Below are positions 1 through 5,524 of a stretch of 5,524 nt of DNA, one piece after another. The position numbers were made by a program, and so were the translations under genes. Every line of letters starts with the position of its first letter. Position 1 is the first letter of the stretch. Under the pieces are notes generated by a model. That model was not told where the DNA came from, searched no databases, and was given only the letters and a program-made list of their open reading frames with translations. Source of the stretch: Anaerolineales bacterium. Lineage in GTDB: Bacteria; Chloroflexota; Anaerolineae; Anaerolineales; UBA4823. The DNA lies in NCBI GenBank assembly GCA_020853835.1, contig JADYYC010000473.1, forward strand, positions 1-5,524, read 5' to 3'.

Positions 1-2379
1 CGAAAAACTGCCCCGCTGCTTTGGCGCATAGATCAGCTCGGTATAACCGCTTTCCTCGAGCCAGGCTTCGTGGAGCTCGTCTTGAGCCAGCCGCCCATCG
101 TAGCGGATAAATAATACCTCAGTCGAACCCCTGCCCTCGCCGAGCTGGTATCTACCATTAGCACGTTGGGTTAACGGGCCCATAAAATGCCAGCTTATCG
201 CGGCTCTGCCGTTATCCGGCCCTTTAACCTGATCGACGATCACGACCGGGCCTCGATGATCGAACAGAATGCCCCGCCCCTGTTGCCACCCTCGCCAGCC
301 GGAAATCATGGTACGGCTTTGATCCATCTCCGGCCCCGTCTCGAACCGCTCCACCTCGGCGTAGAACGGCGGGTCCTGGGCCCAAGGGCTTCCAATTCCC
401 GTGAGGGCATGCACCGCCGCGCTCAAGCCGGTGCGCCGGACGAGCAAGCCGTTCAAGTTCTCGCGCGGATTGCGCTTATCGCGCAGCAGTCTGCGCCCCA
501 CCGGCAGCCAGGAAAACGGCTTTCCAAGGTGTATCTCAGAAGCGATCGGCTTGTTCTGGTAGATCAGGACGATTGAATTGGTCGCCTTGTATCGATGCCA
601 GCCCGTAAAACGCAAATTCAAAAGCAGGTACAGCGAATCATCCTGCCAGCCATTGCGAAAGACGATCTTATCCGGAGCCAGGGGCCCAGCCCGGTTTGGC
701 AGGCCCGAGTTCCCGAACATCAGGCAGGAACCCCAACCCCTGGATCGGCCCAACATCTCGGTGGGGCGCTCCAAACCGGGCTGCGCGCCTGGGTGCTGGC
801 CTTGCGCCTCCATATAATCTATCGCCCTGCCAGACAGCCACATTGCCGCTTCTCCGAAATCTTGTCCGAGAATGCTCGCTGCCTGACTTTGCCCGCCAGC
901 CGCCTCGGATGAGAGATTGCCTGCCCAATAACCCATCTCAGCCGCTGAGCTTGCTGCGTAATGATTATAGCGCAGGGGGGAGCCGTCCGGGAGCGCCTGC
1001 AGCAAGAACCATTCAAACGAAAGCTGCACGTTCACCGGATCGGCCTGATGCCAGTACAGGTATTGATACCAGGCGTTGCGCAGCCATTCGACCTGATAAT
1101 TGTAGGTATCATCGGTGTTGCGGAAACGCTCGAGCCACCCGCGAGGGTTTTTTGCGAGGTACTCGCGGTTTTGAACAGCCAGCGCGGGATCCCCTAAACC
1201 GCTCACCTCCAGTATCGCCAGCAGCCCGGCGCCGCATTCCTGGTTTTCATAGGGACCGCTTGGCCAGTGCGAAAATGCGGTTGCGTAGAACCAATCCACC
1301 CAGCCAATCGATAGCGCGCGCCGGTTGACCGCGCTAAACCACTCAGAGATGATCTTTTTCTCCTCTGTATTGAACAGCGAAGGGTTGCTTTGGGAAACCA
1401 GCCAGTAATAATAGACCCTTTGAGCCGCCAGACACTGGCCATATTTCACGCTGTTCTCTCTTTGTGTAAAAAGCATTTGACTGGCTTCATTCAATAGCTC
1501 ATCGTGGAAACGCCCGGCCCAGGCCGCATCGTTTTTCGCCAGCGCCAAGACACCGAATTCGGGGACGGTTTTTTGAGGGCTGCTTTCGATCAAATCCACC
1601 AGCCGCTTGAAGACTTCCCGCCCTTGATAGACATTGGCTTCAGCCGCGGTCCGACCACAAATAAACGGGCTGGCATTTGAAATCCCCTCAAAGGTCGGGG
1701 CCTCCTGCGGAAAAAAACTGTTCTGGTAGGCGCTCAGGGTATAGAAAGATCCCAGGACACAAAACCCAACCAGGCTCAGGACCAGCCATGTACGGCTGGC
1801 GTTACCTTTCATCGCCGGGCTGCCTTCGGCTTGCGACCATTGCCGGTACGCGAGCGAGATCACCAGCCAATTGAAGCTCATCACGCCCAATTGGATAGCC
1901 GCAAAAAACTCCTCCTCCGAGAAACGCTCCTCGATTTGCAGAACCGCGATAACCGCTGCGCCTGCAATTCCGGCGATCAGGAGCTTAAAAGCCGCCCTTC
2001 TCCAGGCGGACGAATTGCCGGACAGGCGGGCCTCCAACCAGATCAAAACCGCCCAGCCGCTGACCAGCAAGAGCCAGGCTCCCAGAGTGCTGCGGCTTTG
2101 AAGGTAAATCGCGGCGCTCACTCCCAGGATCAGCGCGCCTCCAGATTGATCTATCAGTGGATTCCTCGAAAACAGGCGCTCCAGAACCCAGGCGAGGCCA
2201 AATACCCCCAGGATGAACCCCAGATGGGAGAGTAAATTTTGAAACGAGAATTCCTGCCTGAAAAACCAGTGAACACCCTGTAAGACGACCAGCGAGAGGA
2301 AAACCCAGGCGCACAAACGCCATAAAGCCTTACGGCTTCCTATGCGACTGGCAGGGGCATTCTCGAACGAATTCGCCAT
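1..2379 (-). CDS. Membrane-anchored heparinase II/III-like protein (C-terminus cut by window edge)
   Basis: Translating the minus strand from the ATG at 2379 gives 793 codons without a stop, running off the left edge. Seven hydrophobic helices lie at about residues 20-40, 50-71, 79-95, 98-117, 129-149, 158-178 and 196-217. Arg/Lys-rich loops (after helices 2, 4 and 6, plus the N-terminus) predict a cytoplasmic N-terminus and an exported remainder. Residues ~235-530 are rich in helix and aromatic residues (YYYWL 321-325, VDWFYATAFSHWP 361-373, NYQVEWLRNAWYQYLYW 427-443), as in an alpha/alpha toroid. From ~570 a beta-rich region begins with FRNGWQDDSLYLLL, then WHRYKATNS 594-602 and VVIVDQVKG 712-720, which resembles the beta-sandwich of heparinase II/III lyases. 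The usual His-x-His-x-x-Asp pattern is not kept, so catalysis is doubtful. The gene lies 44 bases after the DUF6020-like gene and is probably cotranscribed. The start has no clear Shine-Dalgarno site, and the frame stays open upstream without an ATG, GTG or TTG close by. The coding call is firm; the lyase-like assignment is recalled by pattern and is moderate. Confidence 0.72.
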   Translation of the reverse strand, partial: MANSFENAPASRIGSRKALWRLCAWVFLSLVVLQGVHWFFRQEFSFQNLLSHLGFILGVFGLAWVLERLFSRNPLIDQSGGALILGVSAAIYLQSRSTLGAWLLLVSGWAVLIWLEARLSGNSSAWRRAAFKLLIAGIAGAAVIAVLQIEERFSEEEFFAAIQLGVMSFNWLVISLAYRQWSQAEGSPAMKGNASRTWLVLSLVGFCVLGSFYTLSAYQNSFFPQEAPTFEGISNASPFICGRTAAEANVYQGREVFKRLVDLIESSPQKTVPEFGVLALAKNDAAWAGRFHDELLNEASQMLFTQRENSVKYGQCLAAQRVYYYWLVSQSNPSLFNTEEKKIISEWFSAVNRRALSIGWVDWFYATAFSHWPSGPYENQECGAGLLAILEVSGLGDPALAVQNREYLAKNPRGWLERFRNTDDTYNYQVEWLRNAWYQYLYWHQADPVNVQLSFEWFLLQALPDGSPLRYNHYAASSAAEMGYWAGNLSSEAAGGQSQAASILGQDFGEAAMWLSGRAIDYMEAQGQHPGAQPGLERPTEMLGRSRGWGSCLMFGNSGLPNRAGPLAPDKIVFRNGWQDDSLYLLLNLRFTGWHRYKATNSIVLIYQNKPIASEIHLGKPFSWLPVGRRLLRDKRNPRENLNGLLVRRTGLSAAVHALTGIGSPWAQDPPFYAEVERFETGPEMDQSRTMISGWRGWQQGRGILFDHRGPVVIVDQVKGPDNGRAAISWHFMGPLTQRANGRYQLGEGRGSTEVLFIRYDGRLAQDELHEAWLEESGYTELIYAPKQRGSFS

Positions 2380-2423
2380 TTCGGTCAGTCTATGCGGCTG
2401 CCGCCACGATGATGGAAGCGCGG

Positions 2424-4220
2424 CTAAGCCGCCTGGTGTGGAAGCGGCGCGGAGGAGGGTTGTGGTGGCTCAACAATTTTCGGTGTGAAGAGCAAGGGCC
2501 AGAAAAGCAGCGCCGCCAGGTAGATCGCATACTGCAGGCGGAAATTTGGCCCCGTGAACGCGATGGTAAACCCGATTGCCTGCAACATAAGCGGCGCCGA
2601 TGCAATAAACAGCTTTAAGTCCCTATGTTTGATCGCTTGTACTGCGATTATGAAGATGAAAATATACAGGTAGAGGGCAGGGCGCCAGACCAGCCAACTG
2701 ATTTGATTGTCGGTGGAGGTCAAATAAACAAAAGCCGACACCCGGTCTCTCAGAAACGGCAGTTTCGAATCGTGCACAATTCCATAGGGGTTCAGATCCA
2801 CCAGGTAACGGGTATGCGACGCATTGTCTATAAAGCCGTACGGGTCCCACACGATCCATAAGAAGGATCGCCGGCAGGTATAGTAGTAATACATCAAATT
2901 CGGTGAGCGGATGATCAAATTGACGCCTTTTTGCAGCAGGCTCTCGCGCTGCCCTGCGCCATCTTTCTGCTTGACAGCTTCGTACTGGGCAGCAAGATCA
3001 CAACTCCAATCGCTTGAGAGCGGGCGTATCGACTGGATCATCCCCTCAGCGTACGATCCAGGGTCCGCCTCAGCCGCCAGGGAATAGAGCGAGAACAGGC
3101 TGGACGCGGCGTTTTCATACACGCCCTGGGTGTTCACCCTGGCAAACCGGTAGACAGGCCCCCGGATGAATAAAAACACCGCTGCAAAGACAACCACGGC
3201 GACCGCGACGCCTCTCCAAAATTTCCAATACAACACGATCATTATGAGGAAAGTAGCCAGCACGATCGGCCAGCCGTTATGCCGGAAGCTGCTGACCAAT
3301 ACCCCGGTTAACCCCAGCAGGACGCCGTTCCAGCGGCCTTCCAGCCATCGCCCGCGTGTTACCCCAACGCGATACGCCAGGAAGGTGAAACCCAGCAATG
3401 CCGTGCTGTAGAGGATGTCTTTCCACAATGTGTTGACCATCGTCCCGTTTACCGGAGAGAGCGCAAAAACCAGGCTGGCCAGCCACAAGATGGGCCTCGG
3501 CGCGCCCTGGGTCTCGAAGAAACCCAGGATGTATCCAGCCAGCAGCCCCAGCGCCAGGATCTGTACCAATGCCACCAGCGCTGGCGACGGATAGATGCGC
3601 GCCAGCAGCCAGAGGATAAATGTGTGCGATGCCGGATGGTGATCAGTGAAGTGGCCGCTCAGGGCCTGCCCCCATTGGTTGAGCGAGTCGGCGCTCATCA
3701 TCCCGGGCCAGTACGCCAGCAGGTAGATCAGCCAGGCGAGCAGCATGGGCAGCGCGTACAGCAGCCAACCCATGCGCCGCGTTGCGGCAGGCGCCGCTGA
3801 CTTCGTTTGCAGCGTGGCAAACAAGGCGCTAGCCGCAAAAAGCAGCAGGCCTATTCCAAACCCGGCGCTGACAAGGAAGATGACCTTGTGTATCGCGGAT
3901 TGCGGGAGGACGATTTCCAGCGGTTTCAACATGCGCACAGGGATGTTGTGCGCCAGCCACACCCCCGCGCCCAGACAGCCTGCCAGCCAGAGCCGCCGCC
4001 AGGATGTTGGGTAATCTGATAACCTCGGAGAGAGCAGGCGGTTGAACATCAGGAACACCGCCAGGCTGAAAAAGGCCCACAAGTAGAGGTAAATAAAACC
4101 AGCGCTGAGCCGCCTCACAGGCGATTGCTGGTTCAACAGATAAAGGTACATGATCGCGAGCACCGCGCCGCTGGCGACGGCGGGAACCCACTTCTTGATA
4201 ATCGGAAGGGTTATTTTCAT
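2424..4220 (-). CDS. DUF6020-like polytopic membrane protein, probable GT-C-type glycosyltransferase
   Basis: This is a complete 598-residue reading frame from ATG (4220) to TAG (2424-2426). The N-terminus MKITLPIIKKW is a short basic stretch before the first helix, which supports this start. Hydrophobic helices cover most of the protein, at about 13-30, 42-60, 77-92, 112-137, 152-170, 200-234, 243-256, 270-284, 298-311, 318-332, 336-352, 515-530, 538-556 and 563-578. A soluble stretch at ~355-510 is probably extracytoplasmic. Motifs that fit DUF6020 are YWPGMMSADS at 170-179 after a helix, DHHP at 193-196, NTLWKDILYS at 263-272, RHNGWP at 313-318 and NFRLQY at 559-564. In GT-C enzymes an acidic residue in the first outer loop is catalytic; D178 is the natural candidate here, by inference. 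Family members have no established substrate, and roles in surface glycan or teichoic-acid-like polymer synthesis are guesses. This gene would be first in the leftward operon, about 50 bases downstream of a predicted extended -10 promoter, with no Shine-Dalgarno site before the ATG. Coding status is near certain; the family call is fairly confident. Confidence 0.85.
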   Translation of the reverse strand: MKITLPIIKKWVPAVASGAVLAIMYLYLLNQQSPVRRLSAGFIYLYLWAFFSLAVFLMFNRLLSPRLSDYPTSWRRLWLAGCLGAGVWLAHNIPVRMLKPLEIVLPQSAIHKVIFLVSAGFGIGLLLFAASALFATLQTKSAAPAATRRMGWLLYALPMLLAWLIYLLAYWPGMMSADSLNQWGQALSGHFTDHHPASHTFILWLLARIYPSPALVALVQILALGLLAGYILGFFETQGAPRPILWLASLVFALSPVNGTMVNTLWKDILYSTALLGFTFLAYRVGVTRGRWLEGRWNGVLLGLTGVLVSSFRHNGWPIVLATFLIMIVLYWKFWRGVAVAVVVFAAVFLFIRGPVYRFARVNTQGVYENAASSLFSLYSLAAEADPGSYAEGMIQSIRPLSSDWSCDLAAQYEAVKQKDGAGQRESLLQKGVNLIIRSPNLMYYYYTCRRSFLWIVWDPYGFIDNASHTRYLVDLNPYGIVHDSKLPFLRDRVSAFVYLTSTDNQISWLVWRPALYLYIFIFIIAVQAIKHRDLKLFIASAPLMLQAIGFTIAFTGPNFRLQYAIYLAALLFWPLLFTPKIVEPPQPSSAPLPHQAA

Positions 4221-4276
4221 GGGTGAGAGAGCGGCACTGTTTGATTGGCAGCCACGCTTGGCTCAAAGCGACTTGC

Positions 4277-4285
4277 ATTATACCA
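4277..4285 (-). promoter_or_regulatory. Extended -10 promoter for the leftward operon
   Basis: Read on the minus strand this is TGGTATAAT: a consensus TATAAT -10 box (4277-4282) with the TGn extension that lets sigma-70-type polymerase work without a good -35. The -35 position at 16-18 bases spacing is AAAGAA-like and poor. Transcription would start near 4270, leaving a leader of about 50 bases before the ATG at 4220. It lies in the only non-coding gap upstream of the two leftward genes. Confidence 0.6.
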
Positions 4286-4320
4286 TCAGCAAAGGAGGGT
4301 TCTTTTTGATATACTGATGG
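4283..4320. repeat. Inverted repeat spanning both divergent promoters
   Basis: CCATCAG at 4283-4289 is matched by its exact reverse complement CTGATGG at 4314-4320. The arms are separated by 24 bases, with 31 bases between arm centres, close to three DNA turns, so both arms would face the same side of the helix. The left arm includes the TGn bases of the leftward promoter; the right arm overlaps the end of the rightward -10 box. This geometry would suit binding by a dimeric regulator controlling both promoters. A 7-base match over this distance can also occur by chance, so the role is a guess. Confidence 0.3.
4307..4315 (+). promoter_or_regulatory. Extended -10 promoter for the rightward gene
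   Basis: TGATATACT contains TATACT (one mismatch to TATAAT) at 4310-4315 with a TGn extension at 4307-4309. No good -35 is present: the best 18-base spacing gives TCAGCA, three of six matches. Transcription would begin near 4322, giving a leader of about 50 bases before the ATG at 4371. It is arranged back to back with the leftward promoter, 21 bases apart. Confidence 0.5.
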
Positions 4321-4370
4321 GCATAAATAGGTCTGTGAACCAACACGGGTTTGGGTCTACATGAGCGGCC

Positions 4371-5524
4371 ATGACCATTCCAGGCTTTGATCGCTATCAT
4401 CTAACAGATGCGAGGCTATTTAAGTTTTTGCAGTTGGGGCTGGTGACCCTGCTCATCGGGATGTACTTCTTCCAAAACAATACCGGCCTGGCGGATAACG
4501 GTGACTTCATGCGCATGGCGGGATGGTTCTCATCTGGCCCAATAGGTTTTAAACAAAGCTGGCCGCCGGCGGGGACTCCAGAATTTGACTTGCGGTTTTA
4601 TCATTACTGGCTTCCGTATTGGAAGTTGGATTTTCCCCTCAAAGGCCACTATTTTAGCTCGGTGATCCTGTTGTGGTACCCCGGCATCGTTATCCATCCC
4701 GTTTTGTTTACATCTCCAGTCCTTTATCTTCCCATTATGTCAGTTTTCCCCAAAGCTTTGACGCTGGTTTTTCTCTGGCTGACCCTCACATTTATCGGTA
4801 AGTATTCAAAGGTCAAAACTGTTCCAGCCTTGACGATTGCGGGGCCATTGACCCTGCTTTTCACAACGACCGACGTAGCCGCATATTTCAACAGTTTTTA
4901 TCAAGAGACTGCCTCGCTGGTTTTTTTACTGTTTGTGGTTGCATCCGTTGCCTACTTCCAGCCCGGGTCTGGCAGGTTGGGGTTTATCTTTTCTTTTTCG
5001 TCCGTCCTGCTCTTAGCAACTGCAAAAAGCAGCAACTTCTATTGGCCTTTTCTCGTGTTTCCTTTCTTGTTCTCCCTCGGCATGGCCCGCCGCAATCCAG
5101 CGCGTTTGATTCTTTTTCTCCTGGTTTTTGCACTATTGCCATTTGGGGCATCATGGCATTTTTTAAGGAGTGCCAACCAAAAACTAACCAATTCTTATCA
5201 TAGCATCTATCATGGCCTTTTAGTGGCGAGCGATCACCCTGCTGATCTTCTCGAAAAAATCGGGTTGCCGGGCTCAGAATCTTGTGTCGGTGAGCACGCA
5301 TTTACAACAGCGGGTTCTGAGTGTGTCGCCAGACTTAAGAACGAATTATCATATACCAAAACGCTTCAAATTATGATGCTCGAACCAAAACTGCTGATCA
5401 CCGGCGTTCAGTGGATGGCCGGTAAAATGCAGAACTTATCAATTTCATATCTGGGAAAATACGCCATCGACGATCCACTGGTGAGAAACGAGCGGGTCTT
5501 GAATTTCTGGTCAAAACTCAAATA
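4371..5524 (+). CDS. GT-C-like polytopic membrane glycosyltransferase (C-terminus cut by window edge)
   Basis: The frame opens at ATG 4371, the first start after an in-frame TGA at 4362-4364, and gives 384 codons plus two bases (TA) at the right edge without a stop. Helix 1 (about 17-34) is followed by GLADNGDF at 39-46, an acidic motif in the first outer loop as expected of GT-C glycosyltransferases. Further helices lie at about 95-120, 126-143, 151-167, 180-195, 202-218, 223-238 and 244-260. FNSFYQETASL at 173-183 and TAKSSNFYWP at 217-226 look like conserved loop motifs. NSYHSIYHGLL at 274-284 begins a probable outer soluble segment with two cysteines (305 and 318) that might pair. The GLADNGDF and FNSFY patterns recall proteins annotated as WsfD-like glycan hexose transferases, but I cannot verify that. 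The DNA is more AT-rich than the leftward genes. It is transcribed divergently from them, with a predicted extended -10 promoter upstream and no good Shine-Dalgarno site. The coding call is firm and the GT-C class is likely; the sugar and acceptor are unknown. Confidence 0.75.
   Translation, partial: MTIPGFDRYHLTDARLFKFLQLGLVTLLIGMYFFQNNTGLADNGDFMRMAGWFSSGPIGFKQSWPPAGTPEFDLRFYHYWLPYWKLDFPLKGHYFSSVILLWYPGIVIHPVLFTSPVLYLPIMSVFPKALTLVFLWLTLTFIGKYSKVKTVPALTIAGPLTLLFTTTDVAAYFNSFYQETASLVFLLFVVASVAYFQPGSGRLGFIFSFSSVLLLATAKSSNFYWPFLVFPFLFSLGMARRNPARLILFLLVFALLPFGASWHFLRSANQKLTNSYHSIYHGLLVASDHPADLLEKIGLPGSESCVGEHAFTTAGSECVARLKNELSYTKTLQIMMLEPKLLITGVQWMAGKMQNLSISYLGKYAIDDPLVRNERVLNFWSKLK

Noticed and set aside
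187..576. 129-codon plus-strand open frame
   Set aside because: It lies opposite the continuous 793-codon minus-strand gene, and its product is Arg/Pro/His-rich with no recognisable domain, typical of an antisense shadow in GC-rich DNA.
696..1328. 210-codon plus-strand open frame
   Set aside because: It is antisense to the lyase-like gene, with a low-complexity Arg/Pro/Ala composition and no motifs, while the minus strand encodes a coherent protein through the whole stretch.
1985..2323. 112-codon minus-strand open frame
   Set aside because: It is out of frame with the seven-helix region of the lyase-like gene, whose own frame gives well-formed helices here.
2420..2432. GCGGC-TAA-GCCGC hairpin over the stop codon of the DUF6020-like gene
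   Set aside because: The stem is only five base pairs and no T-run follows, so it does not look like an intrinsic terminator. The 44-base gap to the next gene also favours read-through.
4250..4263. AGCCA/TGGCT mini-hairpin in the leader of the leftward operon
   Set aside because: A five-pair stem with a four-base loop is short enough to be chance, and nothing else nearby suggests a riboswitch or attenuator.
3829..4278. 149-codon minus-strand open frame overlapping the DUF6020-like gene start
   Set aside because: It is in another frame of the same strand. Its start at 4278 lies inside the predicted -10 element and its product has no membrane or domain pattern, while the overlapping 598-codon frame has clear family motifs.
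4291..4299. AAAGGAGGG as a ribosome binding site
   Set aside because: It lies between the two predicted promoters, about 18 bases before the nearest ATG (4317) and 71 before the gene start, and upstream of the predicted rightward transcript.
4984..5301. 105-codon minus-strand open frame
   Set aside because: It is antisense to the rightward GT-C-like gene and its product is Lys/Arg-rich with no recognisable feature.

Overview
The window is bacterial protein-coding DNA with three genes, all for large multi-pass membrane proteins, arranged around one short divergent intergenic region. It contains no rRNA, tRNA, CRISPR array, insertion sequence or transposase that I can recognise. The organism cannot be fixed from the sequence. 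A moderately high-GC leftward pair, no clear Shine-Dalgarno site at any of the three starts, and a membrane-anchored heparinase-like protein beside GT-C-type membrane proteins would suit Chloroflexota (Anaerolineae-like), but that is a low-confidence impression.

Layout. Positions 1-2379, minus strand, hold a gene cut by the left edge: 793 codons without a stop, coding for seven predicted membrane helices followed by a large exported region that resembles the heparinase II/III (polysaccharide lyase) architecture. A 44-base gap separates it from the complete gene upstream at 2424-4220, also minus, a 598-residue membrane protein of DUF6020 / GT-C type. The two probably form an operon. Positions 4221-4370 are the divergent promoter region. 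It has a leftward extended -10 element, a rightward extended -10 element, and a 7-base inverted repeat whose arms overlap both. Positions 4371-5524, plus strand, hold a third gene cut by the right edge: 384 codons of a GT-C-like membrane protein with a DNGDF motif after its first helix, in visibly more AT-rich DNA.

How they may work together. Two GT-C-like proteins (probable lipid-linked-sugar glycosyltransferases or related enzymes) and a membrane-tethered lyase-like protein, all placed in or outside the cytoplasmic membrane, suggest a locus for making or trimming a cell-surface glycan. Joint control from the shared intergenic region is plausible. This is inference from architecture and neighbourhood. 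No substrate can be named. The most interesting points are the altered histidine/aspartate motif in the lyase-like protein, the symmetric divergent promoter, and the composition shift across it.
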